From Laburnicola sp. R22_1 (taxonomy: Eukaryota; Ascomycota; Dothideomycetes; Pleosporales; Didymosphaeriaceae), in NCBI GenBank assembly GCA_014281115.1, contig JACONQ010000003.1, forward strand, positions 1,736,001 through 1,800,000: a stretch of 64,000 bases of DNA. The letters run 5' to 3'. This document shows positions 24,526 through 35,999 of the stretch, piece after piece; position 1 is the stretch's first letter, and every line of letters starts with the position of its first letter. The notes under the pieces are model-generated. The model searched no databases and was not told where the DNA came from. It saw nothing but the letters and a program-made list of their open reading frames with translations. The position numbers and the translations under genes were made by a program.

Positions 24526-24564
24526 CCTTTATTGTACTACTCCTAGGTAGTTAATTTAACGCTA
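24526..24564 (+). repeat. Dispersed repeat C, partial copy 2
   Basis: The right flank of gypsy B continues with CCTTTATTGTACTACTCC and then AGGTAGTTAATTTAACGC, matching the last third of the full copy at 34272-34384. The missing left part suggests that gypsy B inserted into, or recombined at, a copy of repeat C. Confidence 0.6.
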
Positions 24565-25562
24565 TATATAATATCGTAAAGGCTATATTATATTAGATAC
24601 TATTAGAATATAGAATATAGTAACTAATATAATAATATTTTTTATTAACCTTTTAATAGCGGTATAAGAAATTTGTGTTATAAGCTAGGCGTAGTTATAG
24701 CATATATACTATAGATTATAAGAAATATTCTAGGCTATTTATTCTTAGATACATACTAAAATAGAAACTATTTTATATAAAAGAATATTTTAGACATTAG
24801 TAAAGCGCTATAAATAGCCTAATATAAAAAAGACTATTGCCTAGCTATTCTTATATCTAGTAGTATTTTTAAATAGAGCTTTCTAATTCTTAACTCTAAA
24901 GGTGTATATAAGAGAGCTTAAGTTATTAACTAGTATAGTATTAAAATCTAATAGGCTTTCTATACTAGCGTTTATAATTATAATACTAGTATATATCTTA
25001 AGAAGATTAAAAAGAGTATAAAGTTATATTAATTAAGTAAACGCGTGTATAGTAGTAACTACTATATTCTTTACTTTTAGAATTATAGAATTACCAATAT
25101 AATAATATATAATTAAAAGTTAATATTTAAGTAGATTCTATTATAAGTTAGTATAGGCGAATTAGCTAAGAATATATCTACTATATTTTATAGTGCTAGT
25201 ATAGTAAAAAAGTTTATTCTCTAGTGTATTAAATAGTGTGTATTTAATAATATATATTAGATAGTATATATTTATACCTTAGAATACCTACTATATTCCT
25301 ATCTACTTTTCTAGATAAGCTAGGCAGGGTAGGTAGGGTAGAAAGGGAGGGTAGAGAGGGTAGGAAGGGCAGGGTGGGCAGCGAGGGCAGCGAGGGCAGG
25401 GTGGGCTAGATAGGGATAATAGGATAGGCTAGACAGAGTAGGCTAGGCAGAATAGGCTAGATATAATAGGCTATAAGTAAATAGGTAGAATAGCGTGTAA
25501 AATATATTTATATAATTAATTTTTTATATACTCTACCTATAGCTAGTAGTTATAGACGCGTT
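24565..25562. other. AT-rich RIP-mutated DNA with G-rich block
   Basis: No gene is recognised. The only structured part is the G-rich minisatellite at 25321-25410. The remainder is AT-rich with stops in all frames. Confidence 0.6.
25321..25410 (+). repeat. G-rich minisatellite, G-quadruplex-prone
   Basis: Irregular GGGCAGGGT / GGGCAGCGA units form many runs of three or more G, densest at about 25368-25405. The array fades on the right into AGGCTAGACAGAGTAGGCTA-type units, where GC has been lost. Several closely spaced G-triplets could form a G-quadruplex. Confidence 0.75.
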
Positions 25563-27640
25563 TAAGCTAATATATATTAAAGATCTTTATTATATAAAAA
25601 TTCTAACTAAGGTTATATCCGCACTATATATAAAGAAAAGTAAAATAGAAGGCACTAAAATTTAGTACCTAGCACATAGTAGTAGTAATAAAATATACAT
25701 AAAATAATAATAATTTATTATTAACTTTTTTATTATAGTATTATTAATAGCAATTAATAAATAGTCTACTATCTAGTATAACTAAGTTATATATTATCTC
25801 TTAACTAGTAGACTATTAGAGGGCTATAGTAGACTATAGAGTTATAACTATAAAAGTAGTGTAGATAATAAGACACTTAACTATATTTAGTTATTACACT
25901 TAGAATCTAATAGTAGCATAACTATAGTTTGCTATACGCACAGCGTATAAAGTTTATCTTTTCTAATATTAGAGACGCCTAGAATACTAAATCTTTATCT
26001 CTTTATCTATTATATCTAGTAATATAATAACTTTCTAGCAACTTAATATTACCTTTAAATCTAGTACCTATAGTAATATAGCTATTATTAAATTTAGTTA
26101 GGATATAAATAACTAGCTAGGTAAAGTTAAGAATAATGCTAAGAAATTTAGCGACCTTATATAACTAGAAGGATTATTAAAGAGGCCTTTAGAGATGCTC
26201 TTTAAGTCCTCTATTAGTAATATCTTTAGGCTAATTTACTGTGCCTTATGCCTCTAGATCTTAGAGTGTAAGACACTCCTTTAGTACTTAGATATTAGTA
26301 AAGACGCAGCCTTTATAACGTAATAATAGCATAATATAAAAATTATACTATAAAAGCTTAAAAATATAACTAAAAATAAAGACAATAAGGACTATAAGGA
26401 TAAGAACGAGAGTAAAGGGGAGAAAGAGTTTATTATAATATATAAGACGCTAGAGGCATAGTAGTAATATAAAAAGCTTATTAAAGTAGTAGTAATTATC
26501 TAGACTACTATTAAGATGGGAAACTATAAGCAATAAGGGTAAGAGCAAGTAGTAGTAGTAGAAGTATATAGGAGATAGGTAGTAGTAATAAGATTCTAGG
26601 TAGTAGTATATAGCTTACTAGTTATAATAGGAAATCTACTATAGAAGAGTAATAAAATAATTAGGTTAGTTACTATTATAATTATTATTATTATTATAGT
26701 AAAAATATTATTAAAGAAATTATTAATTACGTAATATAGTGGTTAGTTAAATAGCCAGTCTAGAATTACGTAATATTATAAATTAATCCTAGGAGAGAAA
26801 AGCTCATATATATATTTTTCTTAATTATTAGTAGCTTTATTCTACTATTATAAAAAATACTTTGCGTATATTTTATATATAGTATAATACTATAAGAAAA
26901 AGCTATAAGTGTACTAAAAACGCTATAAATTAAGATAAAGTAATAAGACTAGTTTAGTAACTATTTAGGAACAGAGTATGTACAAATTAGCCAGCCCCTT
27001 ATAGAGTTAATTACGAGCTATACTATAGTCTATAGGTACTAAAGTTAATAATAGTAATATAATACGCGATTACCTATACAGTATAATAAAATTTGTAACT
27101 AGATTAAATATTTATCTATTTACTATATAATATATTTATTTAATTATTATATAAGACCTTAAGGTTAGTCTATGCTATATCTATCTCTTACTCTAAAGAC
27201 GCTATTACTATTACTACTAAATATATAGTATTGCGCCCTATCTAAGAGACGTAAATAATAACGCAGCTAGGTATAATATGGCTAGATATAATGCGACTAG
27301 ATATAATAGCTAAACGCTACTTAATATTAAAAACTATATAGTTTATACTAAGGACCTATATAGAAAATAAATAGCTACCATAGAATTAGATTGCTATATT
27401 AAGTAGAATATAAATATTAGTAAGTAGAAGTCTAGAATTAAAGATAAAATAAGCCTTATAATATAAATTGCCCTATACTAGTTTAGGTATAAGATGCTTA
27501 TAATTATTAATAATAAGAACTAGAAAAATATAGATATTTTTATAAAGTAAGAGTTTTGGCTAGTAGCTATATACTACTATATAGCTTATAGAAGTAATTA
27601 TTACTAAGGGCTATAAGTAATATTAGATTTCTAATTAATT
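25563..27640 (+). repeat. Repeat family D, copy 1 (about 2.1 kb)
   Basis: This copy is collinear with copy 2 (59290-62265, which contains a Tc1 insertion) from AAAGATCTTTATTATAT and GATTCTAACTAAGG at the left to TAGTAGCTATATA at the right. Where copy 2 keeps G-rich sequence (for example GAGTGGCAGCGGCGGGAGCA), this copy has A at many G positions, which is direct RIP evidence. A CCTAGCACATAGTAGTAGTAA segment near 25670-25690 looks like an LTR end (CA, or TA after RIP). No pol motif was found, so it may be a non-autonomous LTR element or a gag-only fragment. A segment at about 26870-27145 sits elsewhere in copy 2. Confidence 0.8.
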
Positions 27641-27957
27641 ATAGTAAAAAGTAAGCACTTACGCGATTGTCTACAATACACCCCCTAGTTTCTTAAGAGA
27701 GCTAAGAAACTAAAGAAGAGTAGCGGTGCCTTGCTATTTTTGCTAAATTTTTTCATACTTTAGGCCCAGCCCCACTAGGGTGCTCTATAGGGCGCAACTC
27801 TATAGCGCTGTTTTCTCCTTAGTATATAGGGCGCTTCTCTTAAGCCTATACATACAATGAGACCCCACCTCTCTAGAGATTCGCTAGGGAGCTGCTTAGG
27901 CCAGTATAAGCGGAAAAAGAGCTTATAACTATGGTAAAAAGTAAGCACTTACGCGAT
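27641..27957. repeat. 263-bp segment between 27-bp direct repeats
   Basis: ATRGTAAAAAGTAAGCACTT plus ACGCGAT occurs at 27641-27667 and 27931-27957 with one mismatch, 290 bp apart. The enclosed sequence is less RIP-mutated and has normal CA/TG content. Inside it, TAGTTTCTTA and TAAGAAACTA form a 10-bp-stem hairpin (about 27685-27711). It could be a short insertion with a long duplication, or a MITE/SINE-like unit. The repeat contains GTAAG-CA-CTTAC, itself a dyad. No coding capacity. Confidence 0.6.
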
Positions 27958-28162
27958 CTTTTACACTATTAATAGCTTATTACTTTTATAATAATAGCTA
28001 TACTAAATAGGTACTAGATGTATATAGAATATATAGGTACGCGCTTATACTATAGAATTTCTATAGGAGATAAGTAGAGTAATAGCTAGATATCTAGAGG
28101 TTAATAGATTAATAGGTTATTAGCAAAGAATAGTCTAGTAAATAGGTTCGGAGTACCTAGCT

Positions 28163-28516
28163 TAGGTATATGGTTAGGTTAGGGTCGCATAGACTCTAGG
28201 TATTGGTTAGGTTTAATTTACGCTTTAGACTTAATTTACACTTTGGATAGATAATAGGCCACTAGTATTAGTTTTTCCTTAACCCTCTTTAAAGGGCTTT
28301 TTTTACTAGGGAAAAGTGCCTCTTATCTACCTATACAATTTGCCTATGGCTGTATCTACCTTATAGAAAATTTAGAAGCAATAGAAATATTATTAATAAT
28401 AGGTTAGATTAGGGTTATATAGATTCTAAGTATAGGTTGGATTAGATTATATAGACTCTAGGTATATGTTAGGTTAGATCGTATAGACTTCTAGGTATAG
28501 GTTAGATTAGAGTACC
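28163..28516 (+). repeat. Left sub-terminal repeats of hAT-like element
   Basis: Several degenerate units of about 33 bp read roughly TATAGACTCTAGGTATAGG followed by TTAGATTAGGGT. They are interspersed with about 120 bp of unrelated sequence (28225-28340). They resemble telomere hexamers but have a different period. Confidence 0.65.
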
Positions 28517-28719
28517 TATTAGAGTTACGTAACTTATATTATATAAAATTAATAGTAATAAGATTAGTAACTTTAGTTACTCTCTAAAGGTGTATAAGAA
28601 AAAAATCTAAGTAAAAGTAAAATTAATACTATTTTGCTATTAATACGTATATTTATTATATTTTATTATTGCTAACGCTTTAGTAGTGCTAAGGCCTTAA
28701 CTACTTTTAAGGTGGCTAC

Positions 28720-31250
28720 CCCTAGTAGAAAGACGTTAGTGGCTTACTATCTAAAACCTTAGAACCTTATATAGTTTTAATAGTCTCCTTATTAGCTAGT
28801 AGCTTATATAAATTATTCTTCTTATCTAATAGCGCTATGTACCCTAAATTATTCTTTTCTATATTAGAATATAATAACTTTATAAATTACTTATTAGCTA
28901 TTATATACTTCACTATTAAAACCTTTTAAATTATTTAAGTAGCGAGATTGTGCCTTTAATCCCTAAGTATATTCTTGCTAGTGTTAACAACGTGCTTAAC
29001 ACCCACCTATAAAATCTATACTACTAGAATATTCTTTATACCCTACATAAGTTAGAAGTAAAATATTTAATAAACTTTTTACTACACTAGCATATTAAAC
29101 CTATTACCCTTTTTATCTATAGAAGTACTTAGGTACATTTCTCCTTCTATATAAGTTAGGCCTAAGTTATAATTAATATCTAGTGTAGCTAAACTTTAGC
29201 TAGAGATAAAGAGACTATTAGACTATAAACTAGATAGCAAAGAAGGCTTTTAGAACTATTTACTGCCTTGCAACTATCTTAGGTTAGTATTTAAAACTAG
29301 AGTATGGCTCCTAGCTATTAGGCTGTTATAGTAATTAAGGTACTCTAGGAACTATTAGTGGTATATATACTTATCCTAGGTCCTCTATATTTTATCTTAT
29401 ATAACTATTAGTATATAAATATAATAAATAGCTATAATTATAACATCTAATATACTATAAGCTTTTGTAAAAGATCTAATATTATTATATAGTTAAATAA
29501 GAAACTTTTTTCCCTACCTATCCTTAAGTAATACTTGCGCAACTTCTCTTATCCTATCTTAGCTATAGCCTATATAGCTTTTAGCTATCTAATATTATTT
29601 AACTCTCTAATAAGCTTATTGTTTATCTTATCTAGAAAATTAAAGAGCTAGTTATATATAAGCCAGATATATAGGACCTAGGGTTTCTAGTTCTTACTTA
29701 GGAAGTTTATAGACTCCTTAAACTTTTAGAGTATAGAGGTAATTAACTTAAGATATAACTATTCTAGGGCTAATAGTTAAAGTTTCTTAAAGTCTTTAAA
29801 GTTTGCCTTTACAATATTGCTATAAGTAGAAGCGTTTAATCTCCTAGTTATCTTTATTATAATCCTCTTCTCTAGCTATATATTAATATTCGTCTAAAGC
29901 TTTAGTGCGTACTCACACATATTATATATAGAGTTCTATCTTGTTTAGACGTCTTAGATTATAAACAATTACTTCTTTAGCAGTATATTACTCTACGTTG
30001 CAAGAAATCGCTTAAATTATTATAGTAACTAGTTAATTATAATATAAATAGCACAAAGCTGCGCGCTAGTTAGTCTATAATAACTTTCTATAATAACTTT
30101 CTATAATAACTTTCTATAATAACTTTCTATAATAACTTTCTATAATAACTTTCTATAATAACCTTTTATAATAATAGCTAACATACCTTACAAAGGGAAT
30201 TTAAAATAGATATCTGCGCCTAAATTCTGTTTACATATCGCCGCTATAGTGTCTTTCTAGAGTTAAGATTAAAAGGCGCTAATAACTTAAGATAATAGAT
30301 AATATCTTAAACTATAAGGTTAATAATATAAGCAAGATATAGAATTATATTCTCTTTTTAGTTCTAGGTAATATTCTCCTCTAATAGTTTATACAAAACA
30401 CTCTAAGCTAGAGTACTATTATTACTAGCATTATTATATATAATTACTAAGAGCTTCTATACAGTTCCTATATTCTTAAGGACCTATAGTACCTCTAATA
30501 CTATTAATACTCTAGTATAGCTGCCACGTATTAGTATAAAGTTAAGCAGCTTCTTCTTAAGTTACTAAGTGCTCTTAATATAGTAACTATTAATAGCTAG
30601 GAAGCTAAGGTAATTAGCCGCAGACCACGCGTTAAGCGAGATAGAGAGTTTAGTTGCCCTACTAATATTACTAAGGATAGCTGCCTTAGCAGCGTTAAAT
30701 TTATTTAGAAATATCTAGCAGAATCTATATTAGCTAGTTATTGTAGCGTTAGGCCTAAGAAAACAAAGAAAGCGTCAAAAGGATAGTCGCTCTACTATTT
30801 AGAAGGACTAGTTATTATTAATTACTACCTATATAAGTTTAGTTTTAAACACTTATAGAGAGTACATAAGATATAAAATAGCTATTTGCTTTTTTTATAC
30901 TAAGAAGTGAAAGTCCTTTTATAAATAGGCTTATCCTACTATATATATGCTTAGGACCTTATATAGTTAATAAGGTACTTAGTACTAATTAGCTAGGTAC
31001 TAGTAGAGTTAACGCTTAGGTGTTATAGTGTATAGCCATAGTTAAGATAAAATATATATAGATAACTAAAGGGGTACTCTATATCCTCTTAGAAAATACT
31101 CTAGATAATACCTATTCAAAGATAAAAGTTCTAGTATAAGTTATAGGTTTGTTTATCTTTAGTCTATTAAGTATTAGGCTACTACGCGTTCTATATAGCA
31201 AATGCTTTTTTCCCTATCTCTAACTCTTAAAAGTCCAAAGGGGGATATTA
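28720..31250 (-). pseudogene. hAT transposase, RIP-degraded
   Basis: Minus-strand relic of a fungal hAT transposase. Landmarks in order are: ITSQYRF-like sequence and LSISLNAWSAANYLSFLAI (30590-30660), the region that carries the first catalytic Asp, here AAC (Asn) at 30631-30633; then GREKS-type sequence after an EKLRKYY motif with a following ILD (about 29480-29560); then the C-terminal dimerisation domain with a GVKHVVNTSKNILRDQRHNLA-like motif (28890-28990) ahead of a KVLIVKYIIA tail. The order and spacing fit the family. The N-terminal BED finger and exact start are unclear. Nearly all stops are TAG/TAA at expected Gln or Trp positions. Confidence 0.78.
30075..30165 (+). repeat. 13-bp minisatellite (CTATAATAACTTT)7
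   Basis: Seven tandem copies of CTATAATAACTTT, the last one variant (CCTTTT). The array lies just upstream of the EKLRKYY region on the transposase strand, so it is probably an expansion within the decayed coding region. Confidence 0.9.
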
Positions 31251-31749
31251 GATAAGATAAATTGTCCTACTTCCTAACCTATTAGCCTATAGGGCTAGGA
31301 TTCTATATTTAAGGAGAGTATCTAGTAGTAGGGCAACTAGTTTATTAATATAGGGCTATATATTAATTCCTAGGGTAGGTGTAGTACTTAATATAGCACT
31401 TAAGGATATTAGTATAATAAAAAGACGTAATAACTAGTTAAATAGTTATTTAAGAGAATAGTAGTTTAAGAAGAGAATAGAATAAACTAAATTCTATAAT
31501 ATTAACTATAGTAGTATTTAACTAATATTAAGATTAGCTAGAAATAGTATCCAGCGTATAGTATGCTAATAATAAGTTAGTTTTAGATCTAGACTAGTAT
31601 ATAGCCCTTTATTATAAAGTTAGTTTTAGGTAGTAATTAGCTTATTACTATACTACTATAGGCGGCATTCTTAGCAAATAGTATATAATTATTAGCTGTA
31701 ATAATTAGCTATAGTAAAACTATAACTCTAGCTTATTTTATTCTACGCG

Positions 31750-32430
31750 CTAATTATTATATAAAACCCCCTTAGCACCTAAGCCCCCTTTATTATCTAA
31801 ACCCTCCTTAGTACCTAAGCCCCTAAAGCCTAAGAAACTCTTAAAGTCTATATCCTTATTTATAATATTAGAGTTGTACCTATTTAGTAGGTTCTAGAAA
31901 TAAGCCTTATGCTTCTCCCTATTATCCTTAATTTTCTCTTTACACTTTTTATTATTATTCTCCTTAATATATACCTTATGACTATTAAGTATATTATTCT
32001 TGCTATAGTTAATAAGGTTAGCAGAAGAACTAGGCTTATAGCAACTAATAATTATTAGCAAAGGTATATAATAAATAAGTGTAATAAACTTATAACTATT
32101 TCTTATTAGTAACTATTACTAGCTCTTTAGTAATTAGACCTATATTACCTATGCTGTTGCGGAAGTCTACCTACTCTTTCTTATTAGCCTTACTCTTAAA
32201 GCTATTAGCCTTAAGCTTTCTTAGGCCTACCTTATATATATTGTATAAAAGCTTCTTATATATACTACTATAACTAAAGATTTATTTACCTATGCGACTC
32301 TATAGTATAAAAGGACTTTTCCCTTTGCTAGCGGCAATTTTATACTTAGCTAGGGCTGCTTAGTAGGTCCTTAGATTAACTTTATTCTTAATCTTATCCT
32401 ATTTCTTATGTATAGCTATTACTTTCGCCT
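31750..32430 (-). pseudogene. Unidentified decayed ORF upstream of hAT
   Basis: On the minus strand, one frame from about 32430 to the stop at 31750 has unusually few stops for this region. From about 32034 to 31750 only one TAG interrupts about 95 codons. The translation is Lys/Asn-rich, then ends in Gly-rich repeats (GLGTKEGL, GGLGAKG). I do not recognise a family. It could be a second ORF of the same element or part of another transposon. The frame is a judgement, not a proof of coding. Confidence 0.35.
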
Positions 32431-35085
32431 CTAATTAGTTGCCTACTCCTTATTAATTAACTAATACGTAATAATAGGATATAATAATATACTACTCTTT
32501 TAATTCTTAAAGTAGAACTATATAAGCTCTTCTTTTTCCTACGCAAGCTATTAATGCTTTTACACTTTAAAGAGTAGTTAGTAGTCCTTATTATTATAAA
32601 ATCTTTTCTTAAGCTAATATTATGTATCTTAATTAGCTGATCTAGTAGAGTTTAGTGCCTTTTTTTTTACTATAGAGTGTATTAGAAAATCTCTATATAA
32701 TAGTATAGGCGCTATTACTAAGTGCACCTTTAAATAGCACTTTATAGTTAGTAGGATAACTTTTCTAAAAGCTACCTTATCTGTAATATAAAAGAATAGT
32801 GCTAACCTCTTTATCTCTAGATATAAAGCCCTATCTATATTAGTATATAATATAATAAAAGGCTATAATTACTAGGTACCATAGTAAGACCCTTCTACTT
32901 ATTACGCTCGAAATTTGCTACTATCTATAGGCCGCTGCTTAGGAGGCCCTTTAGAATATTAAGAGACTCTTTCTTAATAGACGCTATAGTATAAGGTGTG
33001 ATAATAGTATATAATCACTATAGTTAATATTATTATTATTGTTATAAAAAGTAGCTATAGAGGCCTATACGCATAAGCGAGGCGCTAATAACACTAGTGT
33101 GTTTTTTTACTTATCTTGCCCCCTACTTAGCTAGTCTACTATATTACCCTCCTAGCTACTTTTTTAATACTTTATAGCCGTAACTACTATATAATCTTAA
33201 TTTCTAAGATAATAGCATATATAGTTAGCTTGCTAAACACCGTTTTTATTTTTTTATTTAAGGTTAAAGTAGATTAAGATAGAAGATTATTATATAGTAT
33301 GTACGGTACCTAATTCTAATTAAAGACTAACCTTAAACACTACCCAATAACGCAATAATAGTTTAAACTTACTTGCATCCTATTTATACCTTATAAGCTC
33401 CTAATCTATACAAAGTTTACTTATAGCGTATATAGCACATCTGGCTTATTACTATTGCCATTATTAGTTATTTATACTTGCGCGCTAGATAAGCTAACTT
33501 AATAGTAATAACAGTAATAATAGTTAGAAGAATCTTGCAGATTTATACGACGCTCTTGCTACTATATAGCTTATTAATAAATATCTTATTATTATTCTTT
33601 TGTGTCTCCTACTAGATAATTCTACTACTAATAAGAAGTAATTGTATCTACTAGAGCGGAAATTTAATCTTGTAGTCCTTTACGAACTAGATAAGCTGCT
33701 AACCTAACTAGTACACTAGGACTGTCTTATAGATAGTTAAGTATACTCGTTCCTTATGCTAAATAAGTATTTAGATAGAATAGAACTCTAGCGTAGTTAC
33801 TTTAATAGCCTCTTTAATAGTAGTAGCGCGAATTTTTTGTGTATACTTTTTAGCAATAGCAAGTACTTCTTTAGGAATAATATTAATACCTAAATAGATA
33901 GTAGGGAGTGGGCGTAGAGAGACTATAGTAGGAGATTTGTTAAGAATAACCTTAATAGAGTAATAGAGTAATAGTGTATCTAGTATATATTACTCTTATC
34001 CTACTACTTATAAGAAACATACCTATTAATATATTAACTTATGTTGTTTGCAATAATCAAGATAGTGGTTTATAACTTAGAATAGTAGTTTACGACTTAG
34101 TATAGTAAAAAAGAAATAGCTTATAGCGTGGCTACGCTAAAGCCTTTATCTCTCTCCTAAAGTTTTACCTATGGCCTTTTTTTATAAATTAACTTTATAT
34201 GTGGAAGCTGTGTGCGCTAAGACCACTAAGCTTACTTAGTAGTTTAAATGCGCTTCTTTTTATAATTACCTTTTTTACGCTCTTTTTAATTACTAAGTAG
34301 GGGGCTCTACTTTTTTTTATGTTATTTAAGATAAAAGCCTTTGTTGTACTACTCCTAGGTAGTTAATTTAACGCCACACACATATAGCACGTACTAGACG
34401 AGCTAAATACTCTAAACTAGTTACTAGTAAATTTTAAGTAAAAAAAAGCCGCTAGTTATTAAAGCTAAGCAAAAGATGCCTCGCAAAACACTACCTACTA
34501 TGCTAAAAAGGAAGCACTACTAGAAGCTAGGTAGTATATTATTATTATAGCTATTTATTATATATATTCTAACAATATATAGCTATTACGCTTAGGAAAA
34601 TTAAAAAGTACTAAAAAAGTATTAAGCCCCTTATTAGGAAAATACTATTCTGCTGCCTTATTAAAAAAATTGCGCAAGATAACAATAAGAAAGATCTGCG
34701 CTTCTAGTCTACTATGCTAGCTACTCTCTAAAAGGTAATAGAGGCTTTTCTAATTAGAATATTTAAAGGTATTTCTTTATATCACTCTACTCCTACTATA
34801 AAATAAATACTAATACCTCTAAATACTAATATTAACGCTATTTATACAAAATAAGTTACTATATAGGCTAAGGATATATAGCTAGCAGATAGGTACTATA
34901 AGAAGTATATAGATACTAGATAAATAGTAAGACGCTTAGTTAGGTTTAATATATGTGTTTAACACTAAAGCTATACTTTTACTATAATAAGTAAACGTAA
35001 TAATTGCTACTCTAATAATAAGGGTATTTTCTATAGTAATTTACTATAAAAATTATATATAGCTAATAAAAAATATAATTAGTTA
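32431..35085. other. AT-rich RIP-mutated DNA, no gene recognised
   Basis: Apart from repeat C copy 3 (34272-34384), I see nothing I can name. All frames are closed. It lies inside the presumed hAT boundaries and may include other old insertions. Confidence 0.55.
34272..34384 (+). repeat. Dispersed repeat C, copy 3
   Basis: A near full-length match to 1003-1116, ending CGCCACACACATA. Its hairpin reads GTAGGGGGCTCTAC here, against GCAGAGGGCTCTGC in copy 1. The right part matches the flank of gypsy B at 24526. Confidence 0.65.
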
Positions 35086-35170
35086 GACCTAATATAACCT
35101 AGTCTGTATAACCCTAATCTAACCTATAGCCTATACAACTTTAACCTAACCCTAATCTAACCTATACCTA
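35086..35170 (-). repeat. Right sub-terminal repeats of hAT-like element
   Basis: Units reading ACCCTAATCTAACCTATA are the reverse complement of the units at 28163-28516. This inverted placement is the main evidence for a single element spanning 28.1-35.2 kb. Confidence 0.6.
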
Positions 35171-35247
35171 TTTGTCAGCCTAGTAAAGAATAGTAGAGTG
35201 CTTTTTAGTGTTAGAAGTAGAAAGCACGCATAATCTATTATATATTA

Positions 35248-35272
35248 TAGTAGTAGTAGTAGTAGTAGTAGT
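35248..35272 (+). repeat. (TAG)n microsatellite
   Basis: Eight uninterrupted TAG units, between the hAT-like repeats and the left LTR of copia E. Confidence 0.9.
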
Positions 35273-35307
35273 AAAGCGTATATATAGTAGGTTATAAATT
35301 GTCTAGT

Positions 35308-35594
35308 TATCTATATACTATACGGGCAAGGGCACCTAAGAGTATTAAGATTTTAATATTGCCGCATAATAGCATTATATAGAAATTACGTAATGCCTGT
35401 GCGCCGCGGCCTATACGCTATAGGATCTTCTCCTTTCTATCCGCACCCTCTCTAGAGACAAACAATAAATACCAAGTTAGTTCTATTATATTATTTTCTT
35501 TTCTTATATAATTTTTCTATATACCCTCTACACTTGCTAATACAAAGTATTAGATATTAATATCTATATAGCTAGCTATAGAGCCTATTTAACA
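35308..35594 (+). repeat. Copia E 5' LTR
   Basis: 287 bp. It starts TATCTATATAC (TG changed to TA) and ends TTTAACA. It aligns end to end with 42940-43226. The sequence just downstream (CTAATTAGTAGTTAAC) shows no clear tRNA primer site. Confidence 0.9.
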
Positions 35595-35999
35595 CTAATT
35601 AGTAGTTAACTAACTCTTAACTATAAATTAGCAAGAGTAAAGACAGATTATATATGCAAGAGTAATTAGATACATATTGATTTTATATATGCCTTCCTCT
35701 ATATATAAGAGAATAGTAGATTAAACCTTTATAGAGTAGTAAGTAACTATACATGCTGCTATATAAAATAAAGGAAGCGATTGTATTATAGCCTATCCTC
35801 TACAAAACCTATCCTATTTATAAGAATAGTAGATTAATTCTTTTATAAGTTAGTAATTAGATATTGCTACTATATAAGATTTAAGAGACGATTGTGCACT
35901 AAGCACACTACTAGTAACTATACAAATATATAGTTAGAAAATAATAAACTCTAATAAAGCGTAACCCTCTATATAACTAATCTATTAAACAAACTAGTT

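Larger units (their letters stand above)
28110..35200 (-). mobile_element. Probable hAT-superfamily element, about 7 kb
   Basis: A hAT transposase relic on the minus strand lies between two inverted blocks of a sub-terminal repeat. The left block (28163-28516) has multiple GGTTAGRTTAGGG-like units, and the right block (35086-35170) holds the complement, CCCTAATCTAACCTATA. Repeated sub-terminal motifs in opposite orientation are typical of hAT transposase binding regions. I could not define exact ends or an 8-bp duplication. 7 kb is long for a single hAT, so other insertions probably lie between 31.3 and 35 kb. Confidence 0.5.

Noticed and set aside
8846..24533. 5-bp TTATT duplication flanking gypsy B
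   Set aside because: TTATT before 8851 matches 24529-24533 only if the LTR ends three bases past its TAATA/TAACA terminus. In AT-rich DNA that is likely chance.
28163..28516. Telomere-like TTAGGG sequence suggesting a chromosome end
   Set aside because: The units are about 33 bp with single GGTTAGGG-like cores, not tandem hexamers. The same motif occurs inverted at 35 kb, flanking a transposase.
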